Shown: piece after piece, positions 1 to 7,415 of the stretch
How the letters are laid out: each line of letters starts with the position of its first letter
Position numbering within the stretch: the first letter of the stretch is position 1
Made by a program: the position numbers and the translations under genes
NCBI RefSeq assembly: GCF_900107375.1
Contig: NZ_FNPT01000008.1
Span: 69,361-133,360, forward strand
Reading direction: 5' to 3'
DNA: 64,000 bases
Source of the DNA: Lysobacter sp. yr284
Lineage (GTDB): Bacteria; Pseudomonadota; Gammaproteobacteria; Xanthomonadales; Xanthomonadaceae
The notes under the pieces: model-generated
Told to the model about the DNA's origin: nothing
The model's input: the letters and a program-made list of their open reading frames with translations, nothing else
Database searches by the model: none

Positions 1-317
1 TGGGCGAGAACATCGGCGACCTGGGCGGCGTGTCGATGGCCTACACCGCCTACCAGCTGAGCCTGGGCGGCAAGCCCGCGGCGAAGATCGACGGGCTCAG
101 CGGCGACCAGCGCTTCTTCCTGTCGTGGGGCCAGATCTGGAAGGGCAAGTACCGCGACGAGGCGCTGCTGAACCAGATCAAGACCAACCCGCATTCGCCG
201 TCGCAGTACCGCGCCAACGGGCCGCTGCGCAATTTCGACCCGTGGTACACGGCGTTCGAGGTCAAGCCGGGCGATGCGATGTACATCGCGCCGGAGCAGC
301 GCGTGCGGATCTGGTGA
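1..317 (+). CDS. M13 family metallopeptidase, C-terminal end (partial)
   Basis: The gene enters from outside the window and its last 104 or so residues are visible, read from base 3. The segment opens with GENIGDLGG, the M13 (neprilysin/PepO) motif whose Glu is the third zinc ligand and whose Asp supports the catalytic site. The remainder, including FLSWGQIWKGKY, the SPSQYRANGPLRN block and the terminal RVRIW, matches the conserved end of this family, where an Arg in the RxNG segment contacts substrate. The HExxH motif must lie upstream of the window. Members are usually exported oligopeptidases of the periplasm or outer surface. The following 340 bases contain a paired palindromic repeat. 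Confidence 0.9.
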   Translation, partial: GENIGDLGGVSMAYTAYQLSLGGKPAAKIDGLSGDQRFFLSWGQIWKGKYRDEALLNQIKTNPHSPSQYRANGPLRNFDPWYTAFEVKPGDAMYIAPEQRVRIW

Positions 318-659
318 TGCGCTTGCGGTAGCGCACGGCTCGCCGCGGCGGGCCGGGCGCTGCGGACGGGGGCGGGTTCGTCGGCCGGCGAGGCTGCGGA
401 TCCGCCCTTTGTTTTTTGTGCGCACGCAGGTGGCGGCGTAATTGGATCGGCGCGGTCGCGGCTCGCGCCGCTCCCACATGCGCTACCTGTAGGAGCGGCG
501 CGAGCCGCGACCGCGAAAACCCAGCGCCGGCGCAACCCCGAGGCCAAGCCCGGCCCGCGCACACTGGTCCGGCCGCGCGACCGCCGCCGCTATGGCAGCC
601 GGCGAGGGCGGTGCAGCGGCGCGCTACACTGGCCCGCGTTCGTCGCGAGCCGCGTGCCG
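318..659. other. Intergenic region with one paired palindrome
   Basis: There is no convincing gene here. The frames that cross it are Arg/Pro-rich and typical of GC-rich noncoding DNA. It holds the paired repeat at 452-515, and nothing else recognisable was seen. Confidence 0.6.
452..515. repeat. Paired palindromic repeat, family A, locus 1
   Basis: Arms GCGGTCGCGGCTCGCGCCGC (from 452) and TGTAGGAGCGGCGCGAGCC (from 488) are inverted copies of one element separated by about 12 bases. The same pair recurs at six other intergenic sites in the window. It resembles REP/BIME-type interspersed palindromes; a function was not deduced. Confidence 0.85.
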
Positions 660-977
660 ATGCCTTACCTGATCGTCGAATTGCTGCGCTGTACCCGCGA
701 GGATTTTCCCGGTTGGGTCGAATGCCGCCTGATCGATGCGGACGGGCGCGCGCACCGCTTCGAGGAAAAGGCCCCGGTCGTGTCGGCGCAGCTGTGCGGC
801 GATGCGGCGTTCCCGCAGCCCGGCGCCATCGCCTGCGAACGTGTGGGCGAGCGCGAGGACGCGTCGGGACGGCGGCGGGTGCAGGTCGATACCCGGCATC
901 CGTGGTCGGTGCAATCCGATACGGGGCTGACCCGGTTCGAAGTGCTGGCCTCGCAGGTGCTCGAGCGGGCGCCGTGA
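660..977 (+). CDS. Hypothetical protein, 105 aa
   Basis: I do not recognise the family. The product is a small soluble protein starting MPYLIVELL, without a signal peptide or membrane segment, in which a beta-rich N-terminal half (LIVELLRCTREDFPGWVECR) is followed by charged loops and a C-terminal VQSDTGLTRFEVLASQVL segment. Codon use matches its neighbours, with GC-rich third positions, so it is probably a real gene. A GTG two codons upstream (654) is an alternative start; ATG 660 was chosen because the conserved-looking hydrophobic strand begins there. It stands alone between the M13 gene and the DedA-like gene, both on the same strand. Confidence 0.6.
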   Translation: MPYLIVELLRCTREDFPGWVECRLIDADGRAHRFEEKAPVVSAQLCGDAAFPQPGAIACERVGEREDASGRRRVQVDTRHPWSVQSDTGLTRFEVLASQVLERAP

Positions 978-1096
978 GTCCGGCCGCCATCGTTCGCGAC
1001 TGCGCATGGGCCTCGTTGCGCGGCGAGCGGGCCTGCGCGCGGCCGCCGTCCGCGTCGCCGGCGAAGCGGGCGCGAAGGTCCCGCTAGAATTCCGCG

Positions 1097-1519
1097 ATGG
1101 TTTACCCCGGCCTGTTCCTGATCGCCTTCATCGCCGCCACGCTGCTGCCCGCGCAATCGGAAGCCGCGCTGGCGGCGCTGATCGTCGAAGGCTACCCGCC
1201 GTGGCTGCTGGTCGCCGTCGCCACCGTCGGCAACGTGCTGGGTTCGACCGTCAACTGGTGGCTGGGCCGCGGCCTGACCCGCTTCGGCGACCGCCGCTGG
1301 TTCCCGGTCAAGCCCGCGCAACTGCAACGCGCGCAGGCCTGGTACGGCCGCTACGGGCAATGGAGCCTGTTGCTGAGTTGGGTGCCGGTGATCGGCGATC
1401 CGCTGACCCTGGCCGCGGGGGTGATGCGCGAGCCGTTGCGGACGTTCCTGGTGCTGGTGACCATCGCCAAGCTGGCGCGCTACATCGTGGTGGCCGCGGT
1501 GGCCTTGCGCTGGGCGTGA
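1097..1519 (+). CDS. YqaA/DedA-like (SNARE-associated Golgi) membrane protein
   Basis: This 140-residue inner-membrane protein begins with a hydrophobic helix (GLFLIAFIAATLLP). The short DedA/YqaA form has the sequence order seen here: the ATLLPAQSEAAL start, a second helix WLLVAVATVGNVLGSTVNWWLGRG, the loop with FP and a QAWYGRYG segment, then SWVPVIGDPLTLAAGVMR and a last hydrophobic helix FLVLVTIAKLARYIVVAA. In this superfamily the SxVPVxGxP-type segment forms a re-entrant loop implicated in lipid or small-molecule transport. Length is normal for YqaA. It is monocistronic in appearance, starting 119 bases after the preceding gene. Confidence 0.85.
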   Translation: MVYPGLFLIAFIAATLLPAQSEAALAALIVEGYPPWLLVAVATVGNVLGSTVNWWLGRGLTRFGDRRWFPVKPAQLQRAQAWYGRYGQWSLLLSWVPVIGDPLTLAAGVMREPLRTFLVLVTIAKLARYIVVAAVALRWA

Positions 1520-1589
1520 GCGCCGGCGAAGGCGGGCAGGCGGGGGTGTTAAAGTGCGGGCCTCCTCGTTGCAAGCATGAGCCGCCGCC

Positions 1590-2516
1590 ATGAACACGCC
1601 TGTCGCCTTCTATCCCATCGGCACCCCCGGCCAGCCCTGGGGCCCCGCGCAGGTCGCCGAATGGCGTTCGCGCCAGGTCCGCCACCGCAGCTATTTCGAG
1701 GAAGTGGCGAGCGTCATCGAGCGGCTGGGCGAGCGCTACGAGAAAATCCAGTACGGCGAACTCGACTACGGCGCCGACGGCCGCTTCCCGCTGTTCGCGC
1801 TGAAGAGCCGCAACTGGGACGAATCGCTGCCGACGATGCTGGTCACCGGCGGCGTGCATGGCTACGAGACCAGCGGCGTGCATGGCGCGCTGCTGTTCCT
1901 GGACCAGTACGCCGGCGCCTACGCCGGCCGCATCAACCTGCTGGTGGCGCCGTGCGTCAGCCCGTGGGCGTACGAGCGCATCCATCGCTGGAATCCCGAG
2001 GCGATCGATCCGAACCGTTCGTTCCGCGACGACAGCCCGGCCGGCGAATCGGCCGCGTTGTGGGCGCTGGCCGCGCCGCTGCGCGCGCGCACGCGGATGC
2101 ACATCGACCTGCACGAGACCACCGACAGCGACGAATCCGAATTCCGCCCGGCGCTGGCCGCGCGCGACGGCAAGCCGTACGAGCCGGGCGAGATTCCCGA
2201 CGGCTTCTACCTGGTCGGCGACAGCGAAGACCCGCAGCCGCAGTTCCAGCAGGCGATCATCGCCGAGGTCGAGAAGGTCACCCACATCGCCCCGGCCGAC
2301 GCGCGCGGCGAGATCATCGGCTCGCCGGTGGTCGCGCGCGGCGTCATCGACTACCCGGTGCGCAAGCTCGGCCTGTGCGCCGGCATCACCGACGCGCGCT
2401 ACCGCACCACCACCGAGGTCTATCCCGACAGCCCGCGCGCCACGCCGGAACAATGCAACCAGGCGCAGGCGGCGGCGGTGCGCGCGGCGATCGACTTCGC
2501 CCTGGCGCAGGGCTGA
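1590..2516 (+). CDS. M14 family metallocarboxypeptidase-like enzyme
   Basis: The 308-residue protein has the zinc site of the M14/succinylglutamate-desuccinylase superfamily: HGYE (His90, Glu93) within TGGVHGYETSG, a third ligand His in MHIDLHET (residues 170-177) and a candidate catalytic Glu276 in TTTEVYP. The DPNRSF segment at about 140 is the substrate-carboxylate binding part typical of the aspartoacylase/AstE-like branch. No signal peptide is present, so a cytoplasmic role on a peptide or acyl-amino-acid substrate is likely; the exact substrate cannot be read. The start ATG at 1590 is preceded by GAGCCGCCGCC. It is followed after six bases by the next gene, suggesting cotranscription. 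Confidence 0.85.
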   Translation: MNTPVAFYPIGTPGQPWGPAQVAEWRSRQVRHRSYFEEVASVIERLGERYEKIQYGELDYGADGRFPLFALKSRNWDESLPTMLVTGGVHGYETSGVHGALLFLDQYAGAYAGRINLLVAPCVSPWAYERIHRWNPEAIDPNRSFRDDSPAGESAALWALAAPLRARTRMHIDLHETTDSDESEFRPALAARDGKPYEPGEIPDGFYLVGDSEDPQPQFQQAIIAEVEKVTHIAPADARGEIIGSPVVARGVIDYPVRKLGLCAGITDARYRTTTEVYPDSPRATPEQCNQAQAAAVRAAIDFALAQG

Positions 2517-2522
2517 GCGGCG

Positions 2523-3029
2523 ATGAAGGCGCGCACGGCGCTGGCGACGGTCCTGGCCTGCGCGGCGCTGCTCGGCGCGGCCGGTTGCGCGCGCGCGCCG
2601 GACGGGACCGTCGAGCCGATGTCGGGCGCGCAGCCGGTGCGCGGCGACGTGGCTTTCTACCTGGTCGCCGAGGACGACGCGGCCGATGCGCGGACCGTGC
2701 CGGTGCTGCGGCCGTTTCCCGGCCAGCAACCGCGCGTCGCGTTGAAACCGCTGCCGGCGATCGCGCGCGGTCAGGTCGCCCAGGTCGCGCTGAGCGTCGA
2801 CGAAAACGGCCAGGCCTCGCTGGACCTGCGCTTGAACGAGGAAGGCGCGCAGCGCCTGGCCCAGGTCACCCGCGACAACCTCGGCAAGCGCATGGCGGTG
2901 GTGGTGGGCGCGACGGCGGTGAGCGTGGCGACCATCCAGGGCGAGATTCCCGGCGGCCGCCTGCGCATCGGCGGGCTGGCGCCGGGCGATGCGCAGGCGC
3001 TGCATCGCGAGTTGACTGCGGCGAAGTAA
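2523..3029 (+). CDS. Lipoprotein with an isolated SecD P1-head-like domain
   Basis: The N-terminus (ATVLACAALLGAAGC) is a lipoprotein signal with Cys22 as the probable acylation site. The C-terminal two thirds read like the head subdomain of the SecD periplasmic P1 domain: VALSVDENGQASLDLRLN, EEGAQRLAQVTRDNLGKRMA, VVVGATAVSVATIQGEIP and GGRLRIGG follow the SecD order of strand, helix, strand and G-rich hairpin. SecD itself has about six membrane helices, which are absent, so this is a stand-alone version. Its role is unknown; binding to emerging polypeptides would be an inference only. It lies six bases after the M14 gene and probably shares its transcript. Confidence 0.7.
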   Translation: MKARTALATVLACAALLGAAGCARAPDGTVEPMSGAQPVRGDVAFYLVAEDDAADARTVPVLRPFPGQQPRVALKPLPAIARGQVAQVALSVDENGQASLDLRLNEEGAQRLAQVTRDNLGKRMAVVVGATAVSVATIQGEIPGGRLRIGGLAPGDAQALHRELTAAK

Positions 3030-3042
3030 ACGCGCGCGCCGC

Positions 3043-3552
3043 TCAGTCCTGGGCGGCCGCGGCATCGACCGCCGCGACCAGTTCTTCCAACCATTGCGAA
3101 TGCATCAGGCCGTCGCCGAAGCGCGGCTCGGCCTGTTCGCGGCTGCGCAGTTGCAGCGGCCAATGGCGATAACCCACCGCTTCGGCGATCGCCGCGAGCT
3201 CGTCGAGGTCCAGGTCGTGCTCGTACATCGCATCGAACAGCCGCGCCCACAGGCCCTGTTCGGTGCGCGCCAGGCATTCGGGTCGGTCCGGCGTCTCGAT
3301 GCTGAAACGCAGGAACTCCAGGCCATCGGGCCGTTCGCGCACGCCGAGCGCCCAGGAATGCCAATCCCACAGCGCGATCAGCTCCGGCCCGGCGGGGACG
3401 CCGGCGCCGCGATAGACGTAGAACGGGTCGCCCGAGCGGCACCGCCATAGCTGCGGATGCGGCAGGCGGCCTTCGGCCATCGCCAGCAGCGCCGGCGACA
3501 GCGGCAGCGCGCGCAGGCGCGGCAGGCGTTCGGACTCGGCGACGACGGGCAT
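3043..3552 (-). CDS. Hypothetical protein, 169 aa
   Basis: No family was recognised with certainty. The protein is soluble, Trp-rich and acidic toward the end, with a central segment LIALWDWHSWALGVRERPDG followed by LEFLRFSIETP. That pattern recalls SMI1/KNR4 (SUKH)-type proteins, but the match is weak. The tail DDLDELAAIAEAVGY-like region and FGDGLMHSQWLEELVAAVD suggest a helical C-terminus. The ATG at 3552 was taken as start; a GTG at 3564 is in frame. It converges on the SecD-like lipoprotein gene with a 13-base gap. Confidence 0.6.
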   Translation of the reverse strand: MPVVAESERLPRLRALPLSPALLAMAEGRLPHPQLWRCRSGDPFYVYRGAGVPAGPELIALWDWHSWALGVRERPDGLEFLRFSIETPDRPECLARTEQGLWARLFDAMYEHDLDLDELAAIAEAVGYRHWPLQLRSREQAEPRFGDGLMHSQWLEELVAAVDAAAAQD

Positions 3553-3666
3553 GGCGATACGCACAGGGACGGTGGCCGACTATAGATCGGCGGCGCTGCG
3601 GCCGCCGCGCATTCACAAACGCCGGACGCGCCGGTGCGGGGGCGCTGCCGGGCGGCAGCGCTGCGG

Positions 3667-3711
3667 TGCGGCTGGCGGCTGCCATCGTCGGCCCGATATG
3701 ATCCCGGCCGG
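3667..3711 (+). promoter_or_regulatory. Promoter-like element shared with the third VCBS gene
   Basis: The 14 bases TGCGGCTGGCGGCT followed about 15 bases later by CCGATATGATNCCGGCCGG are repeated almost exactly at 7283-7327. Within it TATGAT (3697-3702) resembles a sigma70 -10 hexamer, with TGGCGG about 18 bases upstream as a weak -35. It lies 89 bases before the ATG at 3791. Promoter activity is inferred. Confidence 0.5.
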
Positions 3712-3790
3712 ACGAGGGCGGTCGCTGCCGCGCATGCCGTGCGCGCAGGACGGGCGGCACCGGTCCGACAGGATTTCAGGGGGAACACGG

Positions 3791-5434
3791 ATGCGTTGGC
3801 TGACTTGGAAGCTTTGGACCGGCGCGGGCTTGGCCGCGCTGGTGGCGACGCTGATCGTGGCGGTATGGCGACAGGGGCCTGCGGTCGCGCAGCCGGTCGC
3901 ACAGGCCGCGGCGCCGCCGGCCGCACAGGAGCCGGTCGGCGGCGCGCCGGCGTTCGTGTCCGCTTCGCCGGCGCCGCAGGCCGCGCCGTGGCCGGCCGCG
4001 GCGGCCGACAGCGGCGGCGTCTATGCGCTGACCGAAGGTCCGCGTTACCGCCCGACCATCGCCGATCCCGCCCTCGGGTACATGGGCTACCAGCTCTTCG
4101 GCACGGTCCTGGCGGGCGACGTCACCGGGGACGGCCGCGACGATGCGGTCGCGATGACCGAGGACGGCACGATCCAGGTGTTCGTGCAGCAGCCCCAGGG
4201 CGGGCTCGCGTTCCCGCCGCAGATATGGGCCTTCCCCAACGGCGGCCGCCTTCAGCAGACCTCGGCGATGCTGGTCGACCTCAACGGCGACGGCGCGCTG
4301 GACATCGTCAGCCAGCCGCCGTTCGTGCCGCAAACCCCGCCGCCGCCGTCGCTGAACGTGTTGCTGTCCGACGGCCGCGGCGGACTGGCGTTGCGGCAGG
4401 TGCCCGTGCCGCCGTCCGGCTCCGCCGAGGCCGGCATCGGCTATGCCATGGACGTGGACCAGGACGGCCATGAGGACATCGTCGGAGCGGTCCATCGTCC
4501 CGGCGCGCCCGCCGATTGCGGACGCCTGGCCGGCGAGCTTTGCCGCTGGCTGCGCACGCTGTACGGCGACGGCCGCGGCGGCTTTCGCGAGAGCACCTTC
4601 GTGCCGCTGGGGCTGCCGCTGACCGCGGTGGTGGACACGCTCGACTTCGACGGCGACGGCCGCCGCGACTTGATTTATCGCCCGCACGACGGGATGACGG
4701 TCGGTTCCAGCCGTTTGGCGTGGCGCCGGCAGCTGCCGCAGGGCGGGCTCGGCGAGGAAGCGGTGCTGGGGGCGCTCCCGCTCTGGCCGTCGATGACGGT
4801 GGCGCTGGGCGACTTCAACGGCGACCGCCGGCTCGACATCGCCACCGGCACCCGCCAGGCCGGAACCTCGACCGTGGCGCTGCGCCTGGCCGACGGCAGC
4901 TTCGCCGCGCCGCAGCCGTATCCGGCGTTCACGGTGGAATCGGAATTGCAGGTCGCCGATTTCGACGGCGACGGGCGGGCCGACGTGGTTTCGGTGCAGC
5001 ATCCCGACAGCGTCGGCGAAGGCGTGGACGTGCTGGCCTACCAGTTGCAGCGCAACGGCGGGTTGAGCGCGCCGCAATGGAACGGCGCCTCGCACGGCCT
5101 CACCCAGATACGCGGCGCGGGCGATCTGGCGCACGGGGATTTCAACGGCGACGGCTGCCTCGACGTGGCGGTGGGGGCCAACTACGAAGGGCTGATGATC
5201 TATTACGGCAGCGGCTGCATGCACGCCGCGGTCAGTTCGCAGGATTGCCGGATCGAGCAGAGCGCGCCGTTGGCGGCCGCGGCGCCGGCGCCGCTGGCGA
5301 GCCCGGTGCCGGCGGCGACCCACCCGGCCGGCCGCGCCGCGGCGCTGGCCGCGCCCGCCGGCCGCACCGGCCGCACCGGCCACGCGCCGGCGCGCGCGTC
5401 CTGGCGCGCGCTCGCGCGGCAGCTCGAACGCTGA
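3791..5434 (+). CDS. Seven-repeat FG-GAP/VCBS propeller protein, copy 1
   Basis: The 547-residue protein has an N-terminal basic stretch and one hydrophobic helix (GAGLAALVATLIVAV), then an Ala/Pro-rich linker to about residue 75. Seven EF-hand-like calcium loops follow at regular spacing: GDVTGDGRDD, VDLNGDGALD, MDVDQDGHED, LDFDGDGRRD, GDFNGDRRLD, ADFDGDGRAD and GDFNGDGCLD. This is the signature of FG-GAP/VCBS blades, and seven units fit a seven-bladed beta-propeller outside the cytoplasm. After the last blade come YYGSGC and DCRIEQ, then an Ala/Pro/Arg-rich tail. The start is set by the AGGGGGA ribosome site just upstream, conserved in copy 3. Two paralogs follow. Ligand and role are unknown. 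Confidence 0.9.
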   Translation: MRWLTWKLWTGAGLAALVATLIVAVWRQGPAVAQPVAQAAAPPAAQEPVGGAPAFVSASPAPQAAPWPAAAADSGGVYALTEGPRYRPTIADPALGYMGYQLFGTVLAGDVTGDGRDDAVAMTEDGTIQVFVQQPQGGLAFPPQIWAFPNGGRLQQTSAMLVDLNGDGALDIVSQPPFVPQTPPPPSLNVLLSDGRGGLALRQVPVPPSGSAEAGIGYAMDVDQDGHEDIVGAVHRPGAPADCGRLAGELCRWLRTLYGDGRGGFRESTFVPLGLPLTAVVDTLDFDGDGRRDLIYRPHDGMTVGSSRLAWRRQLPQGGLGEEAVLGALPLWPSMTVALGDFNGDRRLDIATGTRQAGTSTVALRLADGSFAAPQPYPAFTVESELQVADFDGDGRADVVSVQHPDSVGEGVDVLAYQLQRNGGLSAPQWNGASHGLTQIRGAGDLAHGDFNGDGCLDVAVGANYEGLMIYYGSGCMHAAVSSQDCRIEQSAPLAAAAPAPLASPVPAATHPAGRAAALAAPAGRTGRTGHAPARASWRALARQLER

Positions 5435-5468
5435 GCTTGGCCGCAGCGAACTCAAGGAGAAACGAACG

Positions 5469-7187
5469 ATGCGCGGATTGAGTTGGAAACTGTGGCTCGG
5501 TGCCGGTCCGCTGGCCGTGGTGAGCCTGTTGCTGTGGTGGCGCGCGCCGGACACGGCTGCGCCGCCGGCGCCGCGGGCGGAGACCCCGGCGGACGCCGCG
5601 CCCGCGGCCATCGGCGGCGCGCCGCGTCCGGCGAGCGCCGCGACGCCGGCGAACGCGCCGCTCGGCGGCGGCGCTGCGACGCAGTCCGGCGGCTATGCCC
5701 TGACCGAAGGGGCGCGTTACCGCCCGGCGGTCGCCGAGGGCGGCATCGGCTACCTGGGCTATCAGATCTTCGGTCAGGCGGTGGCCGGCGACGTCAACGG
5801 CGACGGCCGCGACGATGTGGTGGTGGCCGCCGAGGACAACAGCGTGCAGGTGTTCCTGCAGCAGCCGCAGGGCGGACTGCCGTCGTCGCCGCAGGTCTGG
5901 CGTTTCCCGCACGACGGGCTCTACCGGCAGATGAAGTTGCAGTTGATCGATCTCAACGCCGACGGCGCCCTGGACATCCTCGCCTCGCGCGATCGCTCCG
6001 AGAGCACCGGGCTGGCCGCCGGGCTCAACGTGCTGCTGTCCGACGGCCACGGCGGCCTGAGCCTGCGCCAATGGGTCGGCGACGCCATGCTCGGCAGCAC
6101 GATGGACGTCGACCAGGACGGCCTCGACGACCTCGTCACCATCGTCACCCGCGGCAGCGTGGCGGGCGAATGCGCCGACGTCGCCGATCTCTCCGGCGCG
6201 TACTGCACGCGCCTGCGCGTGCGCTACAGCGACGGCCAGGGCGGCATCCGCGAAACCGCCGAACTGCCGCTGGGCAAGCCGGTGGCGCAGGTGGTGGACG
6301 CGGTGGATTTCGACGGCGACGGCCGCCGCGATTTCGTCTACACCGACGCGGACGCCCCGTTCGGCATGCGCCGGGCGATGTGGCGGCGGCAGTTGCCGCA
6401 AGGAGGCCTCGGCGAGGCCACGCTGCTCGGCTCGTGGCCGGCGTTCATACCGCCGGAGGCGACCGTCGGCGACTTCAACGGCGACGGTCGCCCGGACATC
6501 GCCACGGGCGGTTATCTCGACGGCTCGGCCAACGTGTACGCGCAGCTGGCGGGCGGCGGCCTGTCCGCGGCGCAGCCGTATACCGCGCGATCGGCGAAGT
6601 CGCAGTTGCTGGCCGCCGATTTCGACGGCGACGGCCGCACCGACCTGGTCTCGGTGCAACGGGCGTCCGACGATCCGGAGCCCCAGGCCGTGCTGGCCTA
6701 TCACCTGCAGCGCGACGGTGCGCTGTCCCCGGCGCAATGGAACGGCACCTCGCACGGGCCGACCCAGATCGGCGGGCACCGCAACGAACTCGCGCACGGC
6801 GACTTCAACGGCGACGGCTGCCGCGACGTGGTGGTCGCGGCGGACTACGAAGGCGTGATGTTCTATTACGGCAGCGGCTGCGCCCAGGCCGCGATGCGCT
6901 CGGACGACTGCCGCATCGAGCAGGCCGTGTCGGCGCCGGCCGCATCGTTGGCGTCGCTGGCCGCCTCGGCCTCGGCGCCGGTCACGCCGCTGCCGCCGGT
7001 GCGGGTCGCGCCGCCGCCGCTGTGGTCCAAGCCGCAGGCGCAGGCGCAATTGCGCGTGCCGATGCGGATGCAGGGCGCGAACCGGCAGGCCCAGGCCCGC
7101 GGGCGGGTGACCTCGCGGCCCAAGCGCATGATCACCGCGCCGACGCGCACCCACTGGCGGATGTTGCGCAAGCTGCGCAAGGCCTGA
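5469..7187 (+). CDS. Seven-repeat FG-GAP/VCBS propeller protein, copy 2
   Basis: This paralog (572 aa) starts 34 bases after copy 1 and has its own AAGGAG site but no copy of the shared promoter-like element, so it is probably cotranscribed with copy 1. Architecture is the same: a membrane helix (GAGPLAVVSLLLWW), a low-complexity linker, then seven calcium loops GDVNGDGRDD, IDLNADGALD, MDVDQDGLDD, VDFDGDGRRD, GDFNGDGRPD, ADFDGDGRTD and GDFNGDGCRD. The second loop has Asn-Ala in place of Asn-Gly. The conserved YYGSGC and DDCRIEQ follow, and the C-terminal tail is longer, Gln-rich and strongly basic (ending HWRMLRKLRKA). Probably membrane-anchored and periplasmic. Confidence 0.9.
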   Translation: MRGLSWKLWLGAGPLAVVSLLLWWRAPDTAAPPAPRAETPADAAPAAIGGAPRPASAATPANAPLGGGAATQSGGYALTEGARYRPAVAEGGIGYLGYQIFGQAVAGDVNGDGRDDVVVAAEDNSVQVFLQQPQGGLPSSPQVWRFPHDGLYRQMKLQLIDLNADGALDILASRDRSESTGLAAGLNVLLSDGHGGLSLRQWVGDAMLGSTMDVDQDGLDDLVTIVTRGSVAGECADVADLSGAYCTRLRVRYSDGQGGIRETAELPLGKPVAQVVDAVDFDGDGRRDFVYTDADAPFGMRRAMWRRQLPQGGLGEATLLGSWPAFIPPEATVGDFNGDGRPDIATGGYLDGSANVYAQLAGGGLSAAQPYTARSAKSQLLAADFDGDGRTDLVSVQRASDDPEPQAVLAYHLQRDGALSPAQWNGTSHGPTQIGGHRNELAHGDFNGDGCRDVVVAADYEGVMFYYGSGCAQAAMRSDDCRIEQAVSAPAASLASLAASASAPVTPLPPVRVAPPPLWSKPQAQAQLRVPMRMQGANRQAQARGRVTSRPKRMITAPTRTHWRMLRKLRKA

Positions 7188-7282
7188 GCGCGCCGCCGCG
7201 GCGCAGGCCGCGGCGGGACGCATTCAGCGCATCGACGGCGCGGCGAGGCCCGCTCGCCGGCCTCGCGCCGGCGTTGCCGCAC

Positions 7283-7327
7283 TGCGGCTGGCGGCTCTCG
7301 TTCGCGTGCCGATATGATGCCGGCCGG
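7283..7327 (+). promoter_or_regulatory. Promoter-like element upstream of the third VCBS gene
   Basis: This is the second copy of the element at 3667-3711, with TGCGGCTGGCGGCT and CCGATATGATGCCGGCCGG. The TATGAT at 7313-7318 is a plausible -10 hexamer 98 bases before the ATG at 7416. Its retention suggests the duplication carried the promoter of copy 1. Confidence 0.5.
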
Positions 7328-7415
7328 CGGGACGACCGACGCTGCGACACCCACCGGATCGGGTGGGTGGGGGCAGCCGGCGACGGTCCCGTCCGAGTCC
7401 TCAGGGGGAACACGG

